A stretch of DNA of 33,007 nt from assembly GCA_044238965.1 (NCBI GenBank), contig JBIICJ010000011.1:1-33007 (forward strand). Direction: 5' to 3'. The notes under the pieces are model-generated. The model searched no databases and was not told where the DNA came from. It saw only the letters and a program-made list of their open reading frames with translations. The position numbers were made by a program, and so were the translations under genes. Positions 8,153-16,169 of this stretch are shown here, piece after piece. Position 1 is the stretch's first letter; every line of letters starts with the position of its first letter. Source of the DNA: Micavibrio_B sp044238965 (GTDB lineage Bacteria > Pseudomonadota > Alphaproteobacteria > Micavibrionales > Micavibrionaceae).

Positions 8153-8168
8153 CGAGAGAGGGTTCTCG
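8153..8168 (+). promoter_or_regulatory. Hairpin holding the GNAT ribosome-binding site
   Basis: CGAGA (8153-8157) can pair with TCTCG (8164-8168), leaving GAGGGT in the loop and ending one base before the GNAT start ATG at 8170. The purine-rich loop is the only ribosome-binding-site candidate for that gene, so its presentation in a loop could affect initiation. The stem is only 5 bp, so this is tentative. Confidence 0.3.
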
Positions 8169-8169
8169 T

Positions 8170-8826
8170 ATGTCCATATCATTATTTCCTGATCCTAATA
8201 CTTCATTCCAGCTAGCAACAAAGCAGGATATTCCAGCTATTTTGACTTTAATCGAAAAAGTACGCACGAATTTAAACGAAGCCCAGCAACATTTCTTAAA
8301 AGATAAATCAGCCGAAGATATTGCCGCCTATATCGATGCACAATTTCCAACTGTTCTTGCTTTTAAACATGGTCAGTTGGCGGGGGTGGCGATTTCGACC
8401 CCACAAGATCCCGCGAATAATATGGGCGCAACTAATTTGCATGGGATGTTTAACAAAGGGCATTATATGTGTATCGGCACCGTCGCGGTTGACCCTGATT
8501 TCCGCGGACAAGGTATTGGCCCACAAGTCATTGACAAAGCGTTTGCAGAATCGGTCAATTATATTGAAAACCAAGAGAACTCAAAACTTGTTGGTGTTTT
8601 GGCAAAAGTTTCAACGGCGAATAGTGGAAGTCAAAAAGCTTTCCTCACAAATGGCTTTAACCAAAGTCCGCAAAATTTTACTGATGCGCACGGAGGATAT
8701 GAATTTAGTATATTCTCAAAAATGGTCGCGCAACCAGAGATTTCGGGTGAATATATAGGTGGTGAGCGGGAGCGTCGCGTTGCTGAAATCCGTGCATTTG
8801 GCAAACCAACGATGCATCATGGTTAA
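8170..8826 (+). CDS. GNAT-family N-acetyltransferase
   Basis: This 218-residue protein has the GNAT acetyl-CoA-binding core. The strand and pyrophosphate-binding loop read CIGTVAVDPDFRGQGIG at residues 101-117, which fits the R/Q-x-x-G-x-G/A motif. Later, STANSGSQKAFLTNGF matches the usual N-x-x-x-x-x-x-Y/F-x-x-x-G-F motif B region. The N-terminal part, KQDIPAILTLIEKVR, is a typical GNAT opening. The acceptor substrate cannot be read from sequence. It lies 45 bases upstream of yejF on the same strand. GNAT enzymes acetylate and inactivate processed microcin C in systems that use Yej import, so a detoxifying role is a reasonable but unproven inference. Confidence 0.8.
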   Translation: MSISLFPDPNTSFQLATKQDIPAILTLIEKVRTNLNEAQQHFLKDKSAEDIAAYIDAQFPTVLAFKHGQLAGVAISTPQDPANNMGATNLHGMFNKGHYMCIGTVAVDPDFRGQGIGPQVIDKAFAESVNYIENQENSKLVGVLAKVSTANSGSQKAFLTNGFNQSPQNFTDAHGGYEFSIFSKMVAQPEISGEYIGGERERRVAEIRAFGKPTMHHG

Positions 8827-8871
8827 GTAAACATATAGACAGGCCATTCTAACGGCTTTATCATAGGGGGT

Positions 8872-10473
8872 ATGACGACATCATCGCCCCCTTTGTTATC
8901 TGTTGAAAATTTATCAGTTCGGTTTACGAATGGCGGGCAGGTTTTTGATGCCGTCAAAAACATTTCATTTACTCTTGCATCCAAACAAACTATCGCAATT
9001 GTAGGTGAATCAGGTTCAGGAAAATCTGTATCTGCCCTATCCATCATGAAATTATTACCTGCATCGGCCACGCACCCAACAGGTAGCATCAAATTCAATG
9101 GGCGTGAAATAATTCACGCCAGCGAAACCGATATGCAAAAAATTCGCGGTGGTGATATCGGCATGATTTTTCAAGAGCCATTAACATCATTAAACCCCCT
9201 CCACACAATCGAAAAGCAAATTGCCGAAGTGATTAAGTTACATGGGGAATTGGATTCCAAAAAAGTCCGTGCGCGCGTGCGTGAATTATTGGAATTGGTT
9301 GGATTACCACAATTACAGGATCGTTTAAATGCATACCCACATGAATTATCGGGTGGTCAACGCCAACGCGTGATGATTGCCATGGCGCTTGCCAACAACC
9401 CTGATTTGTTGATTGCAGATGAACCCACAACTGCATTGGATGTCACCATTCAGGCACAAATTTTGGAATTGTTAAATGATCTCAAACAAAAATTGAATAT
9501 GAGCCTTATTCTTATCACGCATGATTTAGGTATTGTTAAAAAAATGGCCGATCATGTTGTAGTCATGAAAAATGGCGTTATGGTGGAATCAAATACAACC
9601 AGCGAAATTTTCAAGAATCCTCAACATGAATATACAAAAATGTTATTGGCATCGGCACCATCAGGCACGCCCGCGCCTGTGCCCGCAAATGATGAGATTT
9701 TATTGGATGCGAAAAACATCGAAGTGAATTTTACCAAAGCCAAAAATTGGTTTGGGAAACCCACGCAATTTGTTCGCGCCGTGAAACCAACATCTTTTTC
9801 CATTCGCCCACGTGAAACCATCGGTATTGTTGGCGAATCGGGGTCAGGGAAAACCACATTGGGATTGGCCGTGTTACGATTATTATCCGCCAAAGGTCAG
9901 GTTAATTTTAGGGGGCGTGATTTACAATCGCTTACCCGCGCGGAATTAAATAAACAACGATCTGACTTACAAATCGTCTTCCAAGATCCGTTCGGATCAT
10001 TATCACCGCGCATGAGTGTTGCTGATATTATTGGCGAGGGTTTACGCATTCATGAACCACAATTAACCGAAGATCAAATTGATGCGCGCGTTGTGGATGT
10101 ATTAAATGATGTAAAACTCGACCCCACAACACGTCACCGTTATCCGCATGAATTTTCGGGCGGGCAACGCCAACGTATATCGATTGCGCGCGCCATGATT
10201 CTGCGCCCGAAATTAGTTGTGCTGGATGAACCTACATCCGCGCTTGATGTGACTGTACAATCATCGATTGTGGATTTACTACGTGATTTACAAATGAAAT
10301 ATAATCTTTCCTATATCTTCATCAGCCATGATTTACGCGTGGTACGCGCCATGGCGCACCGTATTTTGGTGATGCGCGACGGCGATGTGGTTGAGCAAGG
10401 CACAACAGAGGCCATTTTCGACAATCCGCAAAAAGATTATACAAAAGCCCTGATGAAAGCCGCTTTGGCATAA
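8872..10473 (+). CDS. yejF: Yej peptide ABC importer, dual ATPase subunit
   Basis: This is the cytoplasmic ATPase of the YejABEF importer, with two ABC domains in one 533-residue chain (E. coli YejF is 529). The first domain has Walker A GESGSGKS at 45-52, signature LSGGQ at 159-163 and Walker B IADEPT with D183-E184. The second has Walker A GESGSGKT at 321-328, signature FSGGQRQR and Walker B VVLDEPT. Both sites look catalytically intact. Each half carries an oligopeptide-transporter C-terminal segment (NPQHEYTKMLL, NPQKDYTKALM). The start ATG 8872 follows AGGGGGT. The gene is separated from yejE by the M20 gene, reverse-strand argB and the GNAT gene, so it must be transcribed separately. 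Confidence 0.94.
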   Translation: MTTSSPPLLSVENLSVRFTNGGQVFDAVKNISFTLASKQTIAIVGESGSGKSVSALSIMKLLPASATHPTGSIKFNGREIIHASETDMQKIRGGDIGMIFQEPLTSLNPLHTIEKQIAEVIKLHGELDSKKVRARVRELLELVGLPQLQDRLNAYPHELSGGQRQRVMIAMALANNPDLLIADEPTTALDVTIQAQILELLNDLKQKLNMSLILITHDLGIVKKMADHVVVMKNGVMVESNTTSEIFKNPQHEYTKMLLASAPSGTPAPVPANDEILLDAKNIEVNFTKAKNWFGKPTQFVRAVKPTSFSIRPRETIGIVGESGSGKTTLGLAVLRLLSAKGQVNFRGRDLQSLTRAELNKQRSDLQIVFQDPFGSLSPRMSVADIIGEGLRIHEPQLTEDQIDARVVDVLNDVKLDPTTRHRYPHEFSGGQRQRISIARAMILRPKLVVLDEPTSALDVTVQSSIVDLLRDLQMKYNLSYIFISHDLRVVRAMAHRILVMRDGDVVEQGTTEAIFDNPQKDYTKALMKAALA

Positions 10474-10533
10474 AAATAAGCCCGTAAAACCGCCAAATTT
10501 CGCCATTTTTACGTTATTACCTCCGTATATCCC

Positions 10534-10562
10534 TTGCATTGCCCCCCGAAATGCGGTTATAT
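10534..10562 (+). promoter_or_regulatory. rpsU promoter
   Basis: TTGCAT (10534-10539) and TTATAT (10557-10562) are separated by exactly 17 bases, matching a sigma-70-type promoter. The predicted start near 10569 gives a leader of about 50 bases before the rpsU ATG. No competing gene lies between this element and rpsU. Confidence 0.6.
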
Positions 10563-10600
10563 CCCCCATCTTTGAGGGCTGAAACGATGCCCGCACCCGA

Positions 10601-10609
10601 AGGAGGTGA
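10601..10609 (+). promoter_or_regulatory. Strong Shine-Dalgarno of rpsU
   Basis: AGGAGGTGA is a near-perfect anti-16S complement, 8 bases before ATG 10618. It decides the start. An in-frame GTG at 10606 lies inside this element and is therefore rejected. Confidence 0.75.
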
Positions 10610-10617
10610 CTGTCGAA

Positions 10618-10824
10618 ATGGTTAGCGTCAATGTGCGCGATAATAACGTTGAACAAGCTTTACGTGCATTAAAGAAAAAAATGCAACGCGAAGGTATGTT
10701 CCGTGAAATGAAATTGCGCAAAGACTTTGAAAAACCATCCGAGCGTAAGAAGCGTGAAAAATCCGAATCTGTCCGTCGTTGGAGAAAATTGGAACGTAAA
10801 CGCAAAGAACGCGACGGTTTCTAG
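10618..10824 (+). CDS. rpsU: 30S ribosomal protein bS21
   Basis: This is a small-subunit ribosomal protein of 68 residues, highly basic, with the family core VRDNNVEQALRALKKKMQRE at residues 6-25, followed by GMFREMKLRKDFEKPSERK and an arginine/lysine-rich tail. The FREMKLR and EKPSE elements are typical of alphaproteobacterial bS21. ATG 10618 was chosen because of the strong Shine-Dalgarno at 10601-10609. The gene is monocistronic, with its own promoter upstream and an intrinsic terminator at 10857-10882. Confidence 0.95.
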   Translation: MVSVNVRDNNVEQALRALKKKMQREGMFREMKLRKDFEKPSERKKREKSESVRRWRKLERKRKERDGF

Positions 10825-10856
10825 GAATCGACAAGTAATTTGAATAAATTTTGACC

Positions 10857-10882
10857 AAGGGGCTTTTTCAAAGCCCCTTTTT
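10857..10882 (+). terminator. Intrinsic terminator of rpsU
   Basis: AAGGGGCTTT (10857-10866) pairs perfectly with AAAGCCCCTT (10870-10879) around a 3-base TTC loop, and the T-run continues to 10882. It lies 33 bases after the rpsU stop. It has a good GC core and is the clearest terminator in the window. Confidence 0.9.
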
Positions 10883-10931
10883 CTTGTTACCTCTCTTGAC
10901 GAAACATCATGAACATTGTTTTCTAAGCAAC

Positions 10932-12035
10932 ATGATAAGCGCAAAACAAATTGATGTGTCATCACATCCTGAATTCGACTCCCACGAACAAATTGTTGAA
11001 TTTATCTGTGATGAAACAGGCCTTCATTCCATTATCGCTGTTCACAACACGAACCTTGGTTCTGCACTTGGTGGTTGTCGCTTTTATCCCTACGCCACGC
11101 GTGATGATGCAATTACCGATGTGTTGCGCCTCTCCAAAGGTATGACGTATAAATCTGCTCTGGCGGGGTTGGCTCTTGGCGGCGGTAAATCTGTTATTAT
11201 AGGTAACCCGCAACAATTACGTTCACCCGCATTGCTTACGCAATTTGCAAACGCGCTCGAACACCTAAACGGTAAATATGTTGTGGCCGAAGATGTCGGC
11301 ACAACCGAACATGATATGGTGCAAATTTCAAAAACGACATCATATGTGGCGGGACTTCCCTCTGATAATGATCAATCGCATGTATCAGGGAATCCATCGC
11401 CCGTGACAGCGCTCGGCACATTTTGTGGCATTAAGGCATGCGTGAAACACAAACTCAACCGCGTTGATTTAAACGGTCTTCATATCGCCATCCAAGGTTT
11501 GGGCGCCGTGGGTCGTGCCCTTGCCGATTATTTACTTGATGCGGGATGCCGCCTCACCATCGCAGATATCAATGATGCAAATGTGCAATCCGTTTACAAC
11601 AAAGCGCCTGATCGCGTCAAAATCGTTTCCACAGATCAGATCTTACAAACAGAATGCGATATTCTTGCCCCCTGTGCTATGGGCGCGATTTTGAATGATG
11701 AAACAATTCCGCAATTACGAACGTCGATTATTGCAGGCGCGGCGAATAACCAACTCAAACAAAAACATCATGATCAAAAATTATTTGATGCAGATATTCT
11801 ATATGCGCCTGATTACGCCATAAATTCAGGCGGCATTACCAGTGTTGGGTATGAATATTTTGCACGCACCGACCGTAATCCTTATCCATATGAATTAACA
11901 AACGCAAATATGCTTCATCATGTTCATAAAATTGAACAAACTTTATTGATGATTTTTGATATCTCAAAAACACAGAAAATTTCAACGGGACAGGCGGCAG
12001 ATCAATTAGCCGAAAGAATTTTCAAAAAGAAATAA
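10932..12035 (+). CDS. Leucine dehydrogenase-like amino acid dehydrogenase
   Basis: This 367-residue NAD-dependent enzyme of the Glu/Leu/Phe/Val dehydrogenase family would reversibly deaminate a branched-chain or aromatic amino acid. The dimerization domain holds LGGCRFYPYATRDDA and the catalytic lysine region GMTYKSALAGLALGGGKS, followed by VAEDVGTTEHDM. The Rossmann domain has IQGLGAVGRALADYL and later APCAMGAIL. The frame is open from 10851 inside the rpsU terminator. I start at ATG 10932, which matches the family N-terminus. No Shine-Dalgarno is visible. A TTGACG (10896) / TTCTAA (10921) pair with a 19-base spacer would put transcription at or very near the ATG, so a leaderless message is possible. 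Leucine, valine and phenylalanine specificity cannot be separated. Confidence 0.85.
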   Translation: MISAKQIDVSSHPEFDSHEQIVEFICDETGLHSIIAVHNTNLGSALGGCRFYPYATRDDAITDVLRLSKGMTYKSALAGLALGGGKSVIIGNPQQLRSPALLTQFANALEHLNGKYVVAEDVGTTEHDMVQISKTTSYVAGLPSDNDQSHVSGNPSPVTALGTFCGIKACVKHKLNRVDLNGLHIAIQGLGAVGRALADYLLDAGCRLTIADINDANVQSVYNKAPDRVKIVSTDQILQTECDILAPCAMGAILNDETIPQLRTSIIAGAANNQLKQKHHDQKLFDADILYAPDYAINSGGITSVGYEYFARTDRNPYPYELTNANMLHHVHKIEQTLLMIFDISKTQKISTGQAADQLAERIFKKK

Positions 12036-12127
12036 CATTCAATCGTGTGATAAAATACTTCAGTATGCATAGAAGCTTTTATTAAGAATTATATCCCTAC
12101 ACTGTACCAACAGTATTGGGAGATATA

Positions 12128-14233
12128 ATGCAACTTCGTTTAAAAAATGCCATACGAAAATCATACCGCATACGATTTTTATCGGCTGTGACATTTGCTT
12201 TATCAATATTGTCATTAGCATTATATTTTCCTGATATATTTCAATCATATGCCAATGCTGCAGATTATACCGAACCGCTTCATCATGGCTATATTCATAT
12301 TATTTTATCATGTGCGCTTGCTGCCATGTCTTGGTTTTCATTTCATTCTCACCAGATGCAAAAACAAATATTCTCTATTATTGAGTCTTTACCACATTCA
12401 ATTTTAATATTTTCAAGCGATGGAAAGTTAATGACTGCAAATTTATCAGGAAGCAGTTTTATAAAAAATGAATATGGAACAGATTATATTACCTATAAAA
12501 AATTTATTGAATATATTTGTTTAAAAAATATTCAACAAAAAGATCAATTTCATCACATGAATAATCCTTTATTTACAGGTATAAAAACACAAAAGGCTAT
12601 TTTTCAGGATATATATAAATCTGACAACAAATATACTTATTTAATTCAATGCCAAGAAATTAGTGCGAATCTAAAATTCGTACTCATCACTAACGTAACA
12701 CAAATTTATGATCTTAATAAAGAATCTCATACATTATTAACAGCGGTCAATTTGTCTCCAACAGGGTTTGCCCTCGCCTCACGAATAGATGACCAATATC
12801 ATGTATTCTATTTTAACAATGCCTATCAAGTTTTATTAGGAATAGAACATTCTGATAATAATTTAGCAAAACATATCATCACGATTTCCACTTTAGATGA
12901 ATGGAAAAATACTGACAAAGCTATTCACAATGGCATGCCTTATCAATTTGAAGGAAAACTTGAGGAAAATTATGAAACAACGCGATATCTTTCATGCCAA
13001 TTATTTCCTGTACAACAAAATAAGCATGATATTATTTTGATATATATAAACGATATAACGGAACAAAAAATACGGGATCACCAATCACAGCAATCTATAA
13101 GACTGGAAACAATTGGTCATTTATCAAGCGGAATAGCACATGACTTTAACAATATCCTATCGATCATCAAAGGATATCAACAATTATCAATGAAAGATGG
13201 ATTAGATCGAAAAACATTTTTAGAATATAATCACCATATTGAAATCGCCATTCAACGCGCAAGCTTGCTAACAAAACAGCTTTTATCGTTTGGTGATAAT
13301 AAAATTATTCTAAAAGGAAAAACAGATTTTATTTCTCAAATGAAGCAACTTGAGACCCTATTACTAACACTCATACATAGCGCTGCCAAATTAGAATTTT
13401 TAATTCCTCATGATCTTCAGGTAAGGCTTGCATGCCCCGTAGATATATTTACACAAATTATAATGAATTTAGTTATAAATTCTCGTGACGCCCTGCCGCG
13501 TGGCGGTACAATTTCTGTTTCAGCACATATTATAAATACATCTGAACAAGAACAGTTACCGCCACATTTGCGAAAATCAGAACAAACATTTTTATGCATA
13601 CAAGTTCATGATGATGGCACAGGTATAAAACCTGAACATATACCTCATATTTTTGATCCCTTCTTTACAACAAAGGACGTTAACAAGGGTACTGGTCTTG
13701 GTCTTTCACTTATCTATAAACATCTCAAAAACTTAAATGGATATATTAAGGCTTCTTCAATTTATGGTGAAGGAACCACTATGTCTGTTTATTTACCCAT
13801 AGATCAAAATGCGGAAACAGATTCTTATCAAGTTCCGCAAATTTATACTGATATTTCAATCCTAAAAAATAAAAAAATCATTCTGGCCGAAGATGAAAAC
13901 GATATCAGATTCATTCTCAGTACAACCTTAAAAGAATGGGGATGTGATGTTTTTGAAGCCGCCGATGGCCATTCAGCTTTATCCATACAAGATGAGATGG
14001 ATCATGTTGATATCCTCTTAACCGATATTATGATGCCAAATATAAATGGTATATATTTGGCGCATATGTTTGAACAGCTGCGTCCTGAGACAAAAATAAT
14101 ATTTCTAACTGGATATCCTAAACTCGATGCACATTTGCATTTAGATATACCAGCAAACTCTATGTCTCTGACAAAACCAATTTCCAATGAAGCGTTACAA
14201 AACGCCCTGCTATCAACTTTAACTCATAGATAA
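12128..14233 (+). CDS. CckA-like hybrid sensor histidine kinase
   Basis: This 701-residue inner-membrane kinase has two N-terminal membrane segments (about 20-40 and 58-75), two PAS-like regions (about 85-200 and 205-310), a HisKA domain with GIAHDFNN (H338), and an ATPase domain with NSRDALPRGG, DDGTGIKPEH and GTGLGLS. It ends in a receiver domain starting KKIILAEDEND, with phosphoacceptor D633 in LLTDIMMPN. This domain order and the AHDFNN H-box match CckA, the hybrid kinase that feeds ChpT in alphaproteobacteria. However, identity with CckA outside the H-box looks modest, so I call it CckA-like. The TTG at 12116 is rejected for ATG 12128, preceded by GGGAGA. The gene looks AT-richer than its neighbours. 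It ends 11 bases before a receiver gene. Confidence 0.85.
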   Translation: MQLRLKNAIRKSYRIRFLSAVTFALSILSLALYFPDIFQSYANAADYTEPLHHGYIHIILSCALAAMSWFSFHSHQMQKQIFSIIESLPHSILIFSSDGKLMTANLSGSSFIKNEYGTDYITYKKFIEYICLKNIQQKDQFHHMNNPLFTGIKTQKAIFQDIYKSDNKYTYLIQCQEISANLKFVLITNVTQIYDLNKESHTLLTAVNLSPTGFALASRIDDQYHVFYFNNAYQVLLGIEHSDNNLAKHIITISTLDEWKNTDKAIHNGMPYQFEGKLEENYETTRYLSCQLFPVQQNKHDIILIYINDITEQKIRDHQSQQSIRLETIGHLSSGIAHDFNNILSIIKGYQQLSMKDGLDRKTFLEYNHHIEIAIQRASLLTKQLLSFGDNKIILKGKTDFISQMKQLETLLLTLIHSAAKLEFLIPHDLQVRLACPVDIFTQIIMNLVINSRDALPRGGTISVSAHIINTSEQEQLPPHLRKSEQTFLCIQVHDDGTGIKPEHIPHIFDPFFTTKDVNKGTGLGLSLIYKHLKNLNGYIKASSIYGEGTTMSVYLPIDQNAETDSYQVPQIYTDISILKNKKIILAEDENDIRFILSTTLKEWGCDVFEAADGHSALSIQDEMDHVDILLTDIMMPNINGIYLAHMFEQLRPETKIIFLTGYPKLDAHLHLDIPANSMSLTKPISNEALQNALLSTLTHR

Positions 14234-14244
14234 GGATGAAAAAA

Positions 14245-14655
14245 ATGGCCGTGCAACAACTTCATGATTACCGAATTTTAATTGTAGAAGATCAACCAGA
14301 AATGCGTATCCTGATAAAAGATATGCTAAAAGATTTAGGAATAACGCAAATGTTTGAAGCGATGGATGGAAAAGAAGCCATGGTATTTCTTGATGATGCA
14401 ATTGATCTTATTGATCTTATTATTTGCGATTGGAATATGCCGCGCGTCACGGGCGTTGATGTCTTGCGTCAATTACGATCAACCGGTACAGATATTCCCT
14501 TTTTAATGATCACGGGGCGTGGAGATAAATCATCTGTCACTGAGGCTAAATTTTGCGGTGTAACCGCATATATTCGCAAACCGTTTTCGCCGATTGAATT
14601 AGAGGCCAAATTACGAATTATCAAACATCGTTCCAGCCAGAAAACTATGGCGTAA
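14245..14655 (+). CDS. Single-domain response regulator (CheY-like)
   Basis: This 136-residue protein is a lone receiver domain with no output domain. It shows the acidic pocket VEDQPE, the phosphoacceptor D62 in ICDWNMPR, the switch threonine in MITGRG, and the conserved lysine in YIRKPFSP. The DWNMP context is CheY-like rather than DivK- or CpdR-like. An earlier ATG at 14236 lies inside the AAGGA ribosome-binding site (14232-14236), so I start at 14245. It follows the hybrid kinase by 11 bases and is probably its co-transcribed partner. Its target is unknown, and no flagellar or chemotaxis gene is in the window. Confidence 0.85.
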   Translation: MAVQQLHDYRILIVEDQPEMRILIKDMLKDLGITQMFEAMDGKEAMVFLDDAIDLIDLIICDWNMPRVTGVDVLRQLRSTGTDIPFLMITGRGDKSSVTEAKFCGVTAYIRKPFSPIELEAKLRIIKHRSSQKTMA

Positions 14656-14681
14656 GATTTAAAAATGATTATTATATTTAT

Positions 14682-16169
14682 GTGAACAACAGCGAATCAA
14701 ATTCAGAAATATATGATATCTGCATCATTGGTGGTGGTGTTAATGGATGCGGGATCGCCCGTGACGCGACAGGTCGTGGATATAAAACACTCCTCATTGA
14801 AAAAGATGATCTTGCATCTTCAACATCGAGTAAAAGTACAAAATTAATTCATGGCGGAATTCGCTATTTAGAGCAATATGAATTTCGACTTGTTTATGAA
14901 TCATTACAGGAACGAAATCATTTAATAAAAATTGCGCCCCATATTATAACTCCTCTTACCTTTATATTACCTCATGAATCTTATATTCGTCCTTATTGGT
15001 TAATTAGGCTGGGTTTATATTTATATGATGCTCTTGGCTTTTCTTTTATGCCCTCGGTATTCAAGAAATCAAAAGGCATACATCTTAGTAAAAGCTCTTA
15101 TGGCCAAAGATTAAAAAATAAAGAACGACTTGCACTATCTTATACCGATGGTTGGGTGGATGACTCGCGGTTAGTCATTCTAAACGCACGCGATGCGAAA
15201 AATAGGGGCGCAACAATTAAAACATATGAATCATGTCTCTCTATCATTCCAGAGAACGATATGTGGCACATTAAAACAGATAAAGGCGATTATAAATCAA
15301 AAATAATTGTGAATGCCTCTGGCCCGTGGGTACGTAATTTTTTAAATGATAATCAATTATCCAACATTACAACCCCAGAAATACGTCTGGTCAAAGGAAG
15401 TCATATTATTGTACCCAAATTATTCGAAGGTCAGCATGCTTATATACTGCAGCAACCCGATAAACGAATTGTATTTGCCATTCCTTATCAGGATAACTTT
15501 AGCCTTATTGGCACAACTGAAGAATTGATGAATGGCGATCCTAATGATCCGCATATTTCCCAGAAAGAAATGGATTATTTATTATCAATTATTAATACAA
15601 CATTTGAAAAACAAACAAAGCAAACTGATATTTATTCTCATTATAGTGGCGTGCGCGCATTATATGATGATAATGCAGCAGATCAGCGAACCGTCACGCG
15701 CGACTATAAAATTATCAGAGATAATTTTAATGGAAGCATAATTTATTCAATTTTTGGCGGAAAAATCACAACTTTTCGTGCTTTGTCAACTCATATCATG
15801 CAATATATTGATCGAAATTTTAAACGAATAGATAAGGATTGGACACTTTCATCCCCTCTGCCTGGGGGTGACATTCATCCCGATAAAATAATAAAGGATA
15901 TTGCCCATCTTTTTCCGAACATCAGCACGCAACTCACCCATCGTCTTGCTTATTCTTACGGCTCCGATGCTTTAACTATTTTGCAACAAAATCCGTCTGA
16001 ATTTCTTGTGCCAGATATCTTAAAAAGTGAAATTGATTTTTGTATTGAACATGAATTTGTGAAAACACCTGACGATTATTTATGGCGGCGCAGTAAAATG
16101 GGATTGCATTTATCTAAAGATGATCAAAACGTCATTTCCAACTATATTTTAACGACAGTAAAACTATGA
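14682..16169 (+). CDS. glpD: Glycerol-3-phosphate dehydrogenase (FAD, aerobic)
   Basis: This membrane-associated flavoenzyme oxidizes sn-glycerol-3-phosphate to dihydroxyacetone phosphate and passes electrons to quinones. The FAD-binding motif IIGGGVNGCG is at residues 15-24. STKLIHGGIRYLE and the later VNASGPWVR and SHYSGVRALYDD are typical of GlpD, and the 495-residue length matches the family (about 500). The start is a GTG. The nearest ATG (14680) is immediately followed by a stop, and no clear ribosome-binding site is visible, so initiation may depend on the upstream genes. The stop overlaps the glpK start (ATGA), coupling the two enzymes of glycerol use. Confidence 0.93.
   Translation: MNNSESNSEIYDICIIGGGVNGCGIARDATGRGYKTLLIEKDDLASSTSSKSTKLIHGGIRYLEQYEFRLVYESLQERNHLIKIAPHIITPLTFILPHESYIRPYWLIRLGLYLYDALGFSFMPSVFKKSKGIHLSKSSYGQRLKNKERLALSYTDGWVDDSRLVILNARDAKNRGATIKTYESCLSIIPENDMWHIKTDKGDYKSKIIVNASGPWVRNFLNDNQLSNITTPEIRLVKGSHIIVPKLFEGQHAYILQQPDKRIVFAIPYQDNFSLIGTTEELMNGDPNDPHISQKEMDYLLSIINTTFEKQTKQTDIYSHYSGVRALYDDNAADQRTVTRDYKIIRDNFNGSIIYSIFGGKITTFRALSTHIMQYIDRNFKRIDKDWTLSSPLPGGDIHPDKIIKDIAHLFPNISTQLTHRLAYSYGSDALTILQQNPSEFLVPDILKSEIDFCIEHEFVKTPDDYLWRRSKMGLHLSKDDQNVISNYILTTVKL

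Noticed and set aside
8135..8154. TTAA-N7-ATTA, resembling a CtrA binding box
   Set aside because: It departs from TTAA-N7-TTAA at two positions, and an overlapping TTAACC half-site is equally weak. In AT-rich intergenic DNA this is expected by chance.
10483..10513. CGTAAAA...TTTTACG hairpin after yejF
   Set aside because: The 7-bp AT-rich stem with a 17-base loop and no T-run is too weak to call a terminator.
10851..10931. N-terminal extension of the leucine dehydrogenase-like gene
   Set aside because: It would begin inside the rpsU terminator and adds hydrophobic residues that the family lacks.
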